64,000 nt of DNA from Branchiostoma floridae. Its lineage: Eukaryota; Chordata; Leptocardii; Amphioxiformes; Branchiostomatidae. Of this stretch, positions 11,042-23,590 are shown one piece after another. How positions within the stretch are numbered: the stretch's first letter is position 1; the number at the start of each line of letters is the position of its first letter. The position numbers and the translations under genes are program-made. The DNA is taken from contig NC_049981.1 of assembly GCF_000003815.2 (NCBI RefSeq), positions 335,122 to 399,121 of the forward strand, written 5' to 3'. Below the pieces are notes generated by a model. That model was not told where the DNA came from. It saw only the letters and a program-made list of their open reading frames with translations, and did no database searches.

Positions 11042-13938
11042 CTAGTCATAAGCTAATGTTGTCGTTGCGTATGGTGCGAGCTTTCCATTTTCCCATTTAC
11101 ATGACACATCCACGTAGCTCACTGCATATGGCTGAATGGTATACTTGTCCCTGAATGACTGATCGTGAGCTAAGGTTGTCGTTGCATATGGTGGAAACCT
11201 GCCATTTTCCCCTTTGCATGACACATCCATGTAGCTCACTGCATATGGCTGAATGGTGTCATCGTCCTTGGATGCCTGGTCATCATGAGCTAAGGTTGTC
11301 GTTGCATATGGTGGAAGCCTGCCATTTTCCCCTTTGCATGACACATCCATGTAGGACACTGCATATGGCTGAATGATATCATTGTTTTCTGATATCTGGT
11401 CAGGAGCTATGGTTGTCGTTGCATATGGTGGAAGCCTGCCATTTTCCCTTTTGCATGACACATCCATGTAGCTCACTGCATATGGCTGAATGGTGTCATC
11501 GTCCCCCGATGCCTGGTCAGTTAGTTGTTGCCCTGAATGTTTGCCTGCCCTTTCCTTCTTCCCAGCCACATCAGCGTATGCCACTGCGTATGGCTGAATG
11601 GTATGTTCGTCCCCTGATGATGCCTTGTCAGGAAGCCGGTGCCTTGAGTGGGTGGTTGCCCTCTCCCCCTTCTCAGGCACATCAGCGTATGCCACTGCGT
11701 ATGGCTGAATGGTACCATCATGGGTAGAGTTGGGTTGCCCATTTACAGCTGAGTTTGCGGTAGACACGTCTACTTCAAATGAGTCACCCTGGTCTTCTCC
11801 ACTAGGTGTATTTTGACAGGGACAAGTTGCTCCACCATAAAAGCGTTTGATAGTAATACAGATAACAGTTAAAGCAGACACAATGAAGATCGGCACAACG
11901 GCAGCAGCGATCATGGCAAACAGATAACGCTTACCATCTTTGCTGATGATTGCGTCCTCTTCAAGAATGTGAATGACAGACATATATCTGTTGGTGGTTT
12001 TGGTAACCGCAGTAACGTTACCTATGCCAGCAGTAGATGTTAATGTGGGGGATGTATTCTTGGTGTCACATTTCCCAGTCTCGATGAAGTCCTTTCTAAG
12101 GGCGACAAGGAGAGTTCCACGAAGTTCAGAGGGTGATGAACACATCAGGTCACAGAGAGTAACATGGTCCGGTAGGTTACAAACTAACCGTGTTTGGTTA
12201 TTGTCACAGTTCAGCCTGTTGCCTTCCATCGTTAGATGTATGTGTTGGTTTTGCTTCAATAGCCTTGCGATATCAATAGTGGTGATGTAGTTGGTGTTAA
12301 GATTTGCCACCGTCAGTGCATGAGGTTGTAGAAGGACATCAACAGGCACAGACTGGAGACGGTTTTGGGCCAATGACAGGAAGGCAAGGAGAGGAAGGCC
12401 CCGAAATGCATACTTGGATATGGATGATATTTCGTTTTTGTTGATGTACAGGTCTTTAAGACTGTTGAGCCCAAGGAATGTGGCAGGCTCTGAAAAAAGA
12501 AACATTTAAGATCAAAAAAGAAACTGGTTCTATCATCTTTATTTAGTATGGGCATTACCAGAAATTCATGGTTATGACTGAGAGTTGCACAACATGGACC
12601 ACAGAAAACGATAATCCACATAATTTCCAAGACTTATTTGTAATACACAAGCCTAATCTGCTTATATGTTAAAGACTGAAATATGTATGTAACACGTTTT
12701 CTATTATCCTCCAAACTGACTGAAAAATGTATATACTGAAATGTGTATTGTTTTATCGACTGAAACATGTATGTACTCATTGTAAATTGAAGCTGGAAAT
12801 AAAGATGTTATTAAAGAAAAAATATACACAATATACCACATCGTCTAAAAGCAGCCATAGATCTAGCTATGTTCGCACAATTTTATGTACTCCTTGACAA
12901 GATTGATGTGCATATTTGATCCTGATTCCATGCCATTACACTCTTTTAGGTACACACTACATTGTAACATACATATGAACCAAAAACAATGTTCGGATAT
13001 GATCAGTGAACATCTATTAGTTATTTGGTCTCTTAATTTTTTCGGGGATTGACACTATACTAACAATGGGAAATTGTAATCCAAGTGGGGTCGATTCAGA
13101 CCTCTGCAAAATGTGCTGTTTTTGAAATATGAATTATTCGGTTGTCATCAATTTTGCATTCTTGGTAACATAGTTACTTCAATATCATATCATTTTGTGG
13201 AAAAGTGGGGGGAAAGCAAAATTGCTGTTAGTGCAACTGATGATCCTTATGACATTTTTCATAAATTATGATAATGAATACTATACCTGAGAGTTTACGT
13301 AGGAAATTCTTTAGAGAGATCTCTAATTATTAAGGCTACCATATATCGGCAGTTGATATCCACGAGTGATTGATTTATTAATCGATCGATGGTGAACACA
13401 AAAATCAATAATAAATATCACAAATACACTGCCAGGCTTTTAAATTTCACACACCTAGACTTGAGATGCGGTTGTCATAAAGATGGAGGCTCTTCACCAA
13501 TGGCAGACCCTGAAACGCCCCCGGTTGTATTGAGGAGACATTTGACGCTGTGATGTGAAGAACCGGCAATTCTGAAATATTGGGGAAAGACCGCTTCATG
13601 ATGATTGGTGAACGGAGATGCTTGATGAAGATCGATGAAGTTGCTTTGTGGAAGTCGGTCGGGATGGTGTCAAGGCAGACAGGAAAGCTGTACGTTCCCT
13701 CATGCCCGATCCAGCTGCAATGTGACTTCTTTCCATTTTCATCCGGGCAATAGCAGACAAGGTATAAACGCTCCAGTCCCCAGCCTAGTGCCTGAAGAAC
13801 CCGCAGGTTGGACTGGGTACGACAGGTGCCGGGACAACTCGGAACGTCCGCAAGAACAGAAAGAAAATGACTGGAAAGCAGAAGTACGCCTAACCCTACG
13901 AGTGCCATGCCTTTCTCCATCTTGACTACTGCTTTCAT
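11042..13938 (-). CDS. LRR single-pass receptor with six ITIM-like tail repeats
   Basis: Two exons: 13938-13455 and 12489-11042. The donor is CTAG|GTGTGTG and the acceptor TTTTTTCAG|AGCC. Joining in phase 1 rebuilds an LRR consensus across the junction and gives 643 residues. Residues 1-30 are a hydrophobic signal peptide. A Cys-rich N-cap is followed by about five LRRs (residues ~115-250) and an LRR-CT-like Cys cluster (~256-278). A Thr/Ser-rich stalk leads to one TM helix (~350-375) and a Cys-bearing juxtamembrane stretch. From ~421 to the end there are six repeats of 35-40 residues. Each starts with [TI]IQPYAV and contains VAYADV, VSYMDV or VSYVDV, which fits the ITIM consensus; the last four also carry PPYATTT or APYATTT. 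The family resembles vertebrate-style LRR surface receptors. The ligand is unknown. A phosphotyrosine (SH2-binding) role for the tail is inference. Confidence 0.85.
11045..11725 (-). repeat. In-frame coding tandem repeat (6 units, ~105-120 bp)
   Basis: DNA-level tandem repeat encoding the receptor tail. The word gcatatggctgaatgg or gcgtatggctgaatgg recurs six times. The four C-terminal units are the most alike, so expansion was probably most recent at that end. Confidence 0.9.
12490..13454 (-). other. Intron 1 of the LRR receptor gene
   Basis: GT-AG intron of 965 bp, phase 1. AT-rich, with no further exon recognised. Confidence 0.8.
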
Positions 13939-14780
13939 TTTGACGTTTTTTTTTCGACAAGATTCGGCTGCCTTTTTGTTTTATCCCCAGAATTTGAAGG
14001 CCAAAAATTTCAAAACCACGAGAGGGATGAGATTGTTCCCTCAAAACTGAAAGTTAAATTTAACTGGATCGGTAAATCGGTAACATGCGAACGAATGCGG
14101 GTGATTCCTAAAAAAGTAAAATTTTGTTGAGTGGTACTACCAACCGTAGACTCGTGAGACGATTGACCTCTTCATGCGTCACAGTTGGATAACACAATGG
14201 TTCCGAAGATGAGTCTACGTGCCTAAATACATGTTGTATGCATGTAATTTTCCAGACACAGGTGATGTGCTAATCATTTCTTATAATTTCCGTTTGTTAT
14301 TTTTGTCTGGTAATGTGTCTACACTGCCAAAAATGATTTTTTTTTCTTATTTTGCTTACCCCATGGACAATTCTTGTATGAGGAAAAATATTCTTGCAGA
14401 AAGAAAATAGAAAATAAAATTCAATCAAAACGAGAAACTACAATTTTTTTAGAGATTTAAGCAAATCTTTTTCTTTTTTCTTGTTATGCAAGAAAAAAAT
14501 TAGAAATTCTTGTTTTTTTCTAACCAAAATCAACCCTTAAGAAATATAAGATTTTTTTTTTTCTTCCCGGAAGATAAATTTTCTGTGAGTAATAAACAAG
14601 AAAAAGCTTTTTTTTGGAAAAAAAGCAAGAAAACAAATCTCAAATTGTCTCAAAAACTTAACAAGCATAAATTTGCTTGCTCCATGGACAGCTAAGGATC
14701 AACACAGCACATAGTGGCTCACTCACACAACGTATGTCCTAAGGTAATTGAGATCAACAAACACAAAGCAAAATGACAGC
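13939..14780. other. Intergenic, poly-T/A rich
   Basis: Upstream of the LRR receptor gene and downstream of peptide gene A. Several T or A runs (14335-14660). No gene is seen. Confidence 0.5.
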
Positions 14781-14798
14781 TGTGAATTTTGTATGGAG

Positions 14799-14804
14799 TT
14801 TATT
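14799..14804 (-). other. Poly(A) signal, peptide gene A
   Basis: AATAAA on the minus strand about 95 bp after the stop codon, in a 3' UTR block conserved in all five copies. Confidence 0.6.
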
Positions 14805-14898
14805 TTGCTCAGATTGAAGTGGATTGAATAACCCCACGACGTACCAAGCGCTGGGTACGAGGATGATACCTCACATCCTCATCAAACGCCTTTTCGGC

Positions 14899-16917
14899 TC
14901 ACTCCCTCTCTAGCTCCGAGATGTCGTTGAGGGCCGAATCGACCTCGTCGTTTGTGATAGCCGAATTGTAAGCCAAGACTGCGTCGGAGTTTGGCCCCTT
15001 GATCTGCTCGTTGTCGACAGGATTCAGGAACGTCGACCTCTTGAATTGGCCGTTTCTAATAAGACTGAGTAGCGGCCACCTCTTGAACTGACCGTTCAGG
15101 GGGTCTCGTTGGGATGACCGTTTCCCGGGAAAGCCGTCGCCTGATGTATCGCAATTAGGCTCACCAGTACTGCAGCCGTACTGCCTCCTTCGCCCCAGTC
15201 CTGTTAAGTGCAGCCGGTTGCCTTGCCCGTTGGCGACGGGGCTCAGTATTCCAGGAGAAACCTGAAAAAGAAAGTCCGCAACACCGTTCACATTATTATT
15301 CCGCTACCATTGAATGAAAGCTTAGAGTCTACTGATTATTCTAATGTACGTTGTTATATAGTCCAGGTGGGGGATATCGCCGTTCTATGGCTCTTTATAC
15401 AAATTAATGGAAATTAGACGATTACACCCCAGTTTAAAATCAAAGCACCATATGTAGAGTAATGCTTGTCGACATAACATCAAACTTAGTGAAAGTCTCA
15501 AGCCGCAATTTGCAGAAACCCATTGCGTCATAGATACATGCATCATGAAGGAAATTGAATCAAATTAAATTTTAGAAATCTGTGAAAAATCGTGATGTAG
15601 CGTACTCTATATATTCTTCATACACTACCATAGAATTGAAGTTTGAAGTCACACAAACATTTTGAAATATATTTTTGTATATTTACGTTTAAGGTGGGAT
15701 ATTGTCGTGATATAACTCTTAATGCAAATTAATGCAAATTCTGCTACCATGTCCCAGATTAAAATCAAAGCAATATTATTTGAGTAATAATCGCCCAAAT
15801 AACATCAAACTTGTTCAAAGTTAAGTTTTCATTTTCTGACACTTTAAACTGCCAAGCTTGTTTTCAAAGCAACCGTTGTCGTGGGAAAGAACTGCTTCAT
15901 GAATTAAACTTATTAATAATCCGATAATTTGGCTCCAAAATGAATAAAAACATTTGATCTATGTAAAGCTATGGCAAGAGAAGGCATGGTGTATATTTCC
16001 CTTCATACTGTTTTGTAGGGTGAAATATAATCATGACAATAGTAAACTACATGGATAGTCAAAGTGGCGAACCTCGTCATTCTTGGCCTCACTGCTGACA
16101 CCACGATCAACTGCCATGTCGATCTGTATCATGTCAGCCTCCTGATTGTACGTCTTTACCGCTGAAAAAAATCAGTATAGATCAATTAGGTATTCAGCTT
16201 TTGTCATTAATGTTACAATAAAGAACCAACTTCAGTACAATGTCGTAATCTCACGTATATCGAGACAAAAACGTTTGATAGCCATTGTGGAGGTAACAGC
16301 CTACGGCTTCGATCGCCCGACGACCGAAAGGTCTGGGACCGACGGTCATGCGGAATATACCATGTTTTTTGTGTCAAACAACCCAAGAAAAGCAACTTTC
16401 AATGCGAAATGCGCCAGTAATTGGCAAATTGTAACGTTCTAAGTTCTAATGCGGAATCCTGTCCTCGTACGTATTATCGACAACGACACACTCGGCGCAT
16501 TCGAAATGAGTTCCAATGATGTGAGCCCATGTAATAGTAGACCCCCATACGCTTGTGATAATCCAAGTTCGGAACCCCATTGAACGTTATCGCGGCCGAG
16601 CGTACAAATTATTAGAGTACTTTGTATATGCATATGAGACTGACTGTGTTTACTAAAACACTAGAACAAAAAAAGTGTCTACTCTAGTCATTACTGACTA
16701 GATATTAGTAAGCAACAATTACGTATAGACGAAGTGGTTAGGTGGGAAAAGGACAGTACAAACTTTTGGAGGTGGCTTCATGTTCAGTGTAAAGCAATCA
16801 CCGAGAAAACCAAAAAGCCACCGTTAACACGTCTGCATTTACAGTATATCAATACTCACGAAGTCCGGCGGCCTGCATACTACACAGACACAGGACAAAT
16901 GCCACTGCGAACAACAT
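14899..16917 (-). CDS. Putative secreted peptide precursor, copy A (one peptide)
   Basis: Three exons: 16917-16860, 16161-16073 and 15261-14899, 169 residues. Exon 1 encodes the signal peptide MLFAVAFVLCLCSMQAAGL. Exon 2 encodes an acidic spacer (PVKTY...). Exon 3 encodes basic-site-flanked peptides. All junctions are GT-AG and in phase (1, then 0). After RRR comes QYGCSTGEPNCDTSGDGFP-G-KR, which would mature to a pyroglutamyl, disulfide-looped, Pro-amidated peptide. Two NGQFKR segments and an acidic C-terminus follow. Only one looped peptide remains, because exon 3 is 123 nt shorter than in copies B, D and E. Processing is inferred from dibasic sites and the amidation Gly. I do not recognise the family. 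Its introns are of the copy-C type, while its 3' flank resembles copy D. Confidence 0.7.
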
Positions 16918-16989
16918 CTTTGCCAGCGCTTTGACAATGTCTCCAATATTTTCTTCTGATGAATCTACCGCTGTCAAATATGCCTCATC

Positions 16990-16996
16990 ATTTATA
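16990..16996 (-). promoter_or_regulatory. TATA-box candidate, peptide gene A
   Basis: TATAAAT on the minus strand, about 75-80 bp upstream of the start codon. It is conserved at the same place in all five copies. Confidence 0.45.
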
Positions 16997-17040
16997 CATT
17001 TTATCTCAAGGCCTTTTCCTGCCAGATGGAAAAGTTCCAC

Positions 17041-17291
17041 GACCTAAGGTTATTGTTGCTACGTCATAGACGTGTTTGTTTAACTTTGTGAGCTATTTTA
17101 GTTTCCTTGTCCGGTAGTATTGTTGTCTTATCTTGGATTTGGTGTTATGATTGGTGGTGTGAATCTAGTGGTACAGGTGAACGCCCTTACTGACATGTGA
17201 CAGGTCATTTCTTCAGACCAAGGTAAATTATTATGTTCCAACGTACATCTGACCCTAGTAAAATATGCGAAAACCCAAACGCTCTCGCACG

Positions 17292-17328
<37 letters not shown>

Positions 17329-18342
17329 GCACACACAAACAAACAAACACAGACAGGCAGACAGGCAGAGACACAGACAGACATACAGACACATACTGAG
17401 AGAACAAACTGTCATGGACAAACAAGAAAGTTTGACCAAAAAAACGCCTATGACGACAGAGCTGCAATAACCTTTGGGCGTGGAATTTGGCCATCTGGCA
17501 AGAAAAGACTTGTCAAAACACGAGTATTGATTTCTGATATTTGTGGTCGTGCCCTATCGACTACTTGACATGACTCCAATGTCGTTTCAGGGACACTGAA
17601 GTCGTCATTAGTTTACATTACGTGTTGCATGGCAGGTAAAGTAACGATTGCAATTGATCTATTCTTCTCCCCAATGGGGTTAGCATGCACTGCGACTTCC
17701 CAAATTAGCGAAGTTCGACATACTAGTATCCCAATAGTTTTTAAGCCTTATAGAAACGTTACTAAGTGACTTTGAGCAGCAAAATGGCTTGCTACTTTTC
17801 GTCGACGGCTTCTTCGATAATATTCAAGTAATAAAAGTAACGCACACTTTGTAACATAGTGAGCATTCCGAGTACCCGACTTTCGACTCACATAATTTTC
17901 AAGCCTTATAGAAACGTAACTAACTAATTTTTGGCCCTCAAATGTCTGTCGACGGTTTTTACTATGGCATCTATACACGCATACTTTGTAATTTTGACGC
18001 CATATCGATTGAAATTTAAGAATATACATTGCCAATTATGTAAATACATCATCATGCACCGTGAGGACACCATCTGTTTGTCCATAGGGCTGGGATCTAC
18101 AATTTAGGACATTTCAAAAAAGGCAGGGCATGGGACACTGCGTTCTATGAAGTTTTAAATATGTGCCATATTTGGAAATCACGGAAATTCAATACATGCA
18201 GCATTTGAAACTTAATAAAAAGTCGATATATTTAACATAAAGCGCACCATTTAAGGCCTCATTTAAACAGCTGATTGGAAAATATAAGAGTAAACTTTTT
18301 CTGAAGGAAAAAAAAAATCTGTTCTTTAATTAACAAAGTTAA
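17041..18342. repeat. Peptide-gene 5' flank unit with (CA)n and satellite-related DNA
   Basis: A block repeated behind every peptide gene. It has a (CA)n tract with acagacagg runs (17287-17390) and then two tandem segments (17740-18040) built on 'caagccttatagaaacgtaac' and 'gtaacgcacactttgtaa', which are related to the 213-bp satellite at 29.6-30.7 kb. ORFs over the CA tract are low-complexity artefacts. Confidence 0.7.
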
Positions 18343-18407
18343 GTCGTCGGTACATGATTCAGGATCGCACACGGGTGGGTTTGATCCGCCCCTGTGCATA
18401 TTCAAAC
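18343..18407 (-). pseudogene. Truncated last exon of the EGF-domain gene
   Basis: The acceptor TATACAG|GTTTGAAT and the first ~20 codons match the last exon at 62118-62233 (NMHRGGSNPPVCDPESC). The sequence then breaks off near 18342 after CTD into peptide-gene flank DNA, losing the remaining cysteines and the true stop. The same breakpoint occurs at 57387. Confidence 0.65.
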
Positions 18408-19123
18408 CTGTATATGGAGTGAGACATAGTTCTATGTTAGTTTTGACGTTAAACAGATCGTACGCTCCATGCTGACACACGCTGCAATCCTACAAAATTG
18501 CTACATTACATCAAAGGCTATCTGCTAAAAAAACCACTATGCCATGTTCAGGACATAAGATATAAAACCGGACGTCATCTGCAGTACCAAGGTCACACAG
18601 CAGGGGGCCCAAACTGATCTTGACTTTCTTCTTCCAATCATCATTCATCAAATTTTTTTCTGAGGTTCCCAAGTTATTCTGGTCACAAATATCCGTCTGT
18701 ACAGTCTGTAAGTCAAACACACACACACACGCCTGAAAAATACCGATATTTTTTAAGGTAATATTAATCACAGTTAAATTAGAAATTTGTCTATGAAGGT
18801 AATAAGATAGAATTAATTTACATAAAAGTCACATCATTTCCTTGAAAAAATTAAACAGTTCACGACCTTGCGCGTGCAACGGGAAATGTAGGTTATGCCT
18901 ACAGGACATTCAGTGTCTGTAAATATATTTGGGTTATAGGCAGAATGATCACCTGAATAACAAAGATATCTGGTGTAACGCAAACGTAGACAGCACAGAA
19001 ACTATGAGTACGTCAGCTATGAACAGATCAACACAACACACAGTGGTGCGCTCACACAACTTATGATCTAAGGTAATTGAGACCAACACAAAGCAAAATG
19101 ACAACTGTGAATTCTGTATGGAG
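18408..19123. other. Intron/flank remnant with an unassigned ORF
   Basis: Holds a minus-strand ORF (18511-18771, 86 codons). It is repeated almost exactly at 57571-57816 and collinearly without indels at about 23400-23590, and is partly visible near 53.0 kb. It lies where an intron of the EGF gene would be. I do not recognise a domain and cannot tell exon from repeat. Confidence 0.4.
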
Positions 19124-19129
19124 TTTATT
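19124..19129 (-). other. Poly(A) signal, peptide gene B
   Basis: AATAAA on the minus strand, about 95 bp after the stop codon of copy B. Confidence 0.6.
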
Positions 19130-19223
19130 TTGCTCAGCTTGAAGTGAATTAAATAACCCCAGGAAGTACCAAGCGTAGGGTACGAGGATGATAGCTCACA
19201 TCCTCATCAAACGCCTTTTCGGC

Positions 19224-21172
19224 TCACTCCCCCTCTAGCTCCAAGATGTCGCTGAGGGCCGAATCGACCTCGTCGTTTGTGATAGCCGAATTGTAAGCCA
19301 AGACTGCGTCGGAGTTTGGCCCCTTGATCTGCTCGTTGTCGACAGGATTCAGAAACGTCGACCTCTTGAATTGGCCGTTTCTAATAAGACTGAGTAGCGG
19401 CAACCTCTTGAACTGACCGTTCAGGGGGTCTCGTTGGGATGACCGTTTCCCGGGAAAGCCATTGCCTGCAGCATCGCAATTAGGGTTATTAAAGCTGCAG
19501 TCGGCTTGCCTCCTTCGCTCCAGTCCCAGCCGGCTGTTCAGGGGGGCTCGCGATCGTTGGGATGACCGTTTCCCGGGAAAGCCATCGCCTATAACATCGC
19601 AATTAACGTCATTTGGGCCGCAGTCGTACTGCCTCCTACGCTCCAATCCCGTTAAGTACAGCCGATTGCCTTGCCCGTTGGCGATGGGGCTCAGTAGTCG
19701 TGGAGAAACCTGAAAAAAGGTCCACCATTCACATAGTCAGTCCGCTACCATGGAATGAAAGCTTGGGGTCTACTGATTATCCTAATGTACGTTTTATATA
19801 GTCCAGGTGGAATATCGTCGATCTATGGCTCTTTATACAAATTAATGCAAATTAGGTGATTATATCCCAGATTAAAATCAAAGCAACGTAACTTGAGTAA
19901 GACTTGTCTAAATAACTTCAAACTTGTGGTGGATAGATACACTGTTATATGGAGTGAAAAATATAACAGTATATTTTCCTCCGACTCCGTACTGTGCTAT
20001 ATTGAGTGAAATATAATTATACCAATAGAAAGCTAAATGGCCGCAAAGTTTTCAAAATGCCGAACCTTGTCATCCTCGGCCTCACTGATGCTGACACCAC
20101 GATCAACTGTCATGTCCATCTGTATCATGTCAGCCTCCTGATGGTACGTCTTCACCGCTGAAAAACAACCACCAGACGTCTTCAGCCATAAATGAGTACA
20201 AATCAATGAGGTATTCAGCTATTGTCATTATTTTATAATGGAGGATTACAATTCAGTACAATTGTGGAGGTAACAGCCTCACCACGGTTTGGATCGCCCG
20301 ACGACCAACTGTTGGAGACCCGACGGCGATGAGGAATACACCGTGTTGTATTTTGTAATGTCATCCCACCCGAGAAAAATGTGTCAAACGTTGAGACAAC
20401 TTGGTGTTTTTTAACAATTTGCAGCAGCAATTCTAACGTCTGAATCCGATATTCGTATTATAGGCAACGCCGATATTGGAAGTTGCTGCACTTGTGTCAA
20501 GCTAGCTTGCGGTTCGAAAGATACTCAACGAATTTCAGAGACAAAGAACGAATTTTCTTTCTTTTTGTGTATTTGTCGTCATCTAAGTCATACTTTTACG
20601 CATTACACAATATCTAAATTATAAAAAAAATCGGAGAAAATGACAAAACAGTGACGCAGTGAACGAACCCCGCAGTGACGCAAGTGTGGTAGGAGCGCAC
20701 CTTTAGTTCGAATTATGCTATGTAAGCCCATGTGATAACAGTTGAACGTCATTCGCTTGTGAGAACCCAATTAATCGCCTGGTTCGGAACACCCGTATTG
20801 AACATTGTCGCGACCAGCGAGTATACTGTATATACAGCGAGTATATTTCAATGAGTATCACTTCTTGATAAAAATGTGATTTGATGTTAAGATGTATCCG
20901 ATCTTCAATTTGTGCACTTTCATCGTAACAGGCCTACTACATATAATATTGCACAATGTATAGTACGTACATGTAACGCATAGACGAAGGGGTTAGGTGG
21001 GAAAAAGACAGAACAAACAATTGGCGGTGGCTTCGTGTTCAGTGTAAAGCAATCACCCAGAAAACCATAAAGCCACCGTTAACACGTCTGCATTTACAGT
21101 ATATCAATACTCACGAAGTCCGGCGGCCTGCATACTACACAGACACAGGACCAATGCCACTGCGAATAACAT
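19224..21172 (-). CDS. Putative secreted peptide precursor, copy B (two peptides)
   Basis: Exons 21172-21115, 20157-20066 and 19709-19224, 211 residues, with all splice sites and phases intact. The signal peptide is MLFAVALVLCLCSMQAAGL. The spacer is 31 residues ending EAEDDK. Exon 3 carries two looped peptides, each preceded by RRR and followed by G-KR-SSQR: QYDCGPNDVNCDVIGDGFP and QADCSFNNPNCDAAGNGFP. Between them is SRAPLNSRLGLE. The NGQFKR repeats and the acidic tail follow as in copy A. The second peptide has Ala in place of Tyr at position 2. Introns are of the type shared with copies D and E. Likely a neuroendocrine-style secreted precursor (inference). Confidence 0.72.
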
Positions 21173-21244
21173 CTTTGCCAGCGCTTTGACAATGTCTCCA
21201 ATATCTTCTTCTGATGAATCTACCTCTATCATGTATTCACCATC

Positions 21245-21251
21245 ATTTATA
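21245..21251 (-). promoter_or_regulatory. TATA-box candidate, peptide gene B
   Basis: AGTATAAATGATGG on the minus strand about 75 bp before the ATG, conserved among copies. Confidence 0.45.
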
Positions 21252-21299
21252 CTTTTTATCTCAAGGCATTTTCCTGCCAGATGGTCAAGTTCCAGGACC

Positions 21300-22610
21300 T
21301 AAGGTTATTGTTGCTGCGTCATAGACGTGTTTGTTTAACTTTGTGAGCTATTTTAGTTTCCTTGCCCGGTAGTATTGTTGTCTTATCTTGGATTTGGTGT
21401 TATATGATTGGTGGTGCGAATCTAGTGGTACAGGTGAACGCCCTTACTGACACGTGACAGGTCATTTCTTCAGACCAAGGTAAATTATTATGTTCCAACG
21501 TACATCTGACCCTAGTAAAATATGCGAAAACTCAAACGCTCTCGCACGCGCGCACACACACACACACACAAACACACACAAACAAACAAACAAACAAACA
21601 CAGACATACAGGCAGAGACACAGACAGACATACAGACACAAACTGAGAGAACAAACTGTCATGGACATACAAGAAAGTTTGACCAAAAAAAACGCATATG
21701 ACGACATAGGTACACTAACCTTTGGGCGTGAAATTTGGCCATCTGGCAGGAAAAGACTTGTCAAAACACGAGTATTGATTTCTGACATTTGGACTCTTGT
21801 CCTATCGACTACTTGACATGACCTCAATGTCGTTTCAGGGACACTGAAGTCGTCATTAGTTTACATTGCGTGTTGCATGGCAGGTAAAGTAACGATTGCA
21901 ATTGGTCTATTCTTCTCCCCAATGGGGTTAGCATGCACTACGACTTCCCAAAATAGGGAATGCCCAGATACGCGAAGTTCGACATACTAGTATCCCAATA
22001 GTTTTTAAGCCTTATAGTAACGTAACTAAGTAATTTTTAGCAGCCAAATGGCTTGCTACTTTTTTGTCGACGGCTTCTTCGATAATATTCAAGTAATAAA
22101 AGTAACGCACACTTTGTAATATAGTGAGCATTCCGAGTACCCGACTTTCGACTCACATAATTTTCAAGCCTTATAGAAACGTAACGAACTAATTTTTGGC
22201 CCTCAAATGTCTGTCGACGATTTTTACTATGGCATCTATACACGCATACTTTGTAATTTTGACGCCATATCGATTGAAATTTAAGAATATACATTGTCAA
22301 TTATGTAAATACATCATCATGCACCGTGAGGACACCATCTGTTTGTCCATAGGGCTGGGATCTACAATTTAGGACATTTAAAAAAAGGCGGGGCATGGGA
22401 CACTGCGTTCTATGAAGTTTTAAATATGTGCCATATTTGGGAATCACGGAAATTCAATACATGCAGCATTTGAAACTTAATTAAAAGTCGATATATTTAA
22501 CATAAAGCGCACCATTTAAGGCCTCATTTAAATAGCTGATTGGAAAATATAAGAGTAAACTTTTCCTGAAGGAAAAAAAAAACTTCTATTCTTTAATTAA
22601 CAAAGTTAAG
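21300..22610. repeat. Peptide-gene 5' flank unit (copy B)
   Basis: Near-identical to 17041-18342, including a shorter (CA)n at 21551-21590 and the paired satellite-like segments at 22000-22300. It ends in the same AT-rich word (tctttaattaacaaagttaag) and then diverges. Confidence 0.7.
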
Positions 22611-23179
22611 TTAAATAGAAAACGTTATCAATTGATGTAATATGCAAATGAGGTAGCATATGAAAATGCTCTCAATAGCGCAATCAAGAGAAAGCACTGT
22701 GACACGTCATTGCCATTTGGCGAAGGTTTGGGATATATAAAATCTAGTTTATAACTCATTCTATGAATATGTATTTTGAATGTTCACAACATTGCCCGCT
22801 AATACCATCTATATAATCAAATCAACCTGGCTAAATGCACGGATGGCCATATTAAAATTTTTCTGGATTCTTCTTTGGTTGCAAATTACTGTCAAAATAC
22901 AGATATCACTTTTGATTGGTACAGATACAGCAAACGTCATTTTCCTCTACTCCGCTACCTTCAAAGAATAAATAAAGAACAGTAATTTTTGTACGCACCA
23001 TTCAGTAAAAAAACCAGTAAACCACACTCGGTGAATTCAATGAAGCATGCTTAGCATGTCTGATTTCATTTTCAGACTTTTATTTCATTCGTTTCCATCT
23101 TTCACCTGAACGACTTGACCAATCACAGATGTTGTTTCTGTGACTTTGGTCAGAAGACTTGGGCCAACCACAGTGATTG
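22611..23179. other. Between units; 3' UTR-like remnant of the EGF gene
   Basis: The last ~150 bp (acctgaacgacttgaccaatcacagatg...) match the sequence downstream of the EGF-gene stop codons at 52.7 and 62.1 kb, so this is probably that gene's 3' UTR. The rest shows no feature. Confidence 0.45.
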
Positions 23180-23280
23180 TTATTGGTTCGGCAGGCAGGT
23201 GTAGCCTCGCTCCCAGCCGTCGGCACATGATTCAGGATTGCACACGGGTGGGTTAGATCCGCACCTGCGCATATTTAAAC
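23180..23280 (-). pseudogene. Isolated last exon of the EGF-domain gene
   Basis: Acceptor AAATACAG|GTTTAAAT, then an open frame to TAA ending GYTCLPNQ. Relative to 62118-62233 it lacks 15 nt in frame (the TCEAR segment, losing one Cys). No EGF exon is found upstream, so it is an orphan copy inside the duplicated unit. Confidence 0.6.
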
Positions 23281-23590
23281 CTGTATTTGGAGTGAGACAT
23301 ACTTCTATGTTAGTTTTGACGTTAAAAAGATCGCACGCCCCGTCCTAGTACAAGCTGCAATCCTACAACACTGCTACATTACATCAAAGGCTATCTGCTA
23401 AAAAACACTATAATGACATATTCAGGACATAGGATATAAAACCGGACGTCTTCTGCATTACCAAGGTCACACAGCAGAGGGCCCAAAATGACCTCAACTT
23501 TCTTCTTCCAATCAACATTCATCAAAAATAATCCTGAGGTTCCCAAGTTATTCTGGTCACAAATATCCGTCTGTACAGTCAGTTAGACAC

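Noticed and set aside
14899-16917. Calcitonin-family assignment for the peptide genes
   Set aside because: Pro-amide end and a Cys loop are shared, but the loop is internal (C-x6-C at position 4), the peptide is only ~19 residues, and several copies occur per precursor, so a family name is not justified.
17128-17568. Cys/Val- and Thr/His-rich ORFs on both strands
   Set aside because: Translations of the (CA)n microsatellite; the same applies at 21.5, 28.2, 48.7, 56.4 and 60.6 kb.
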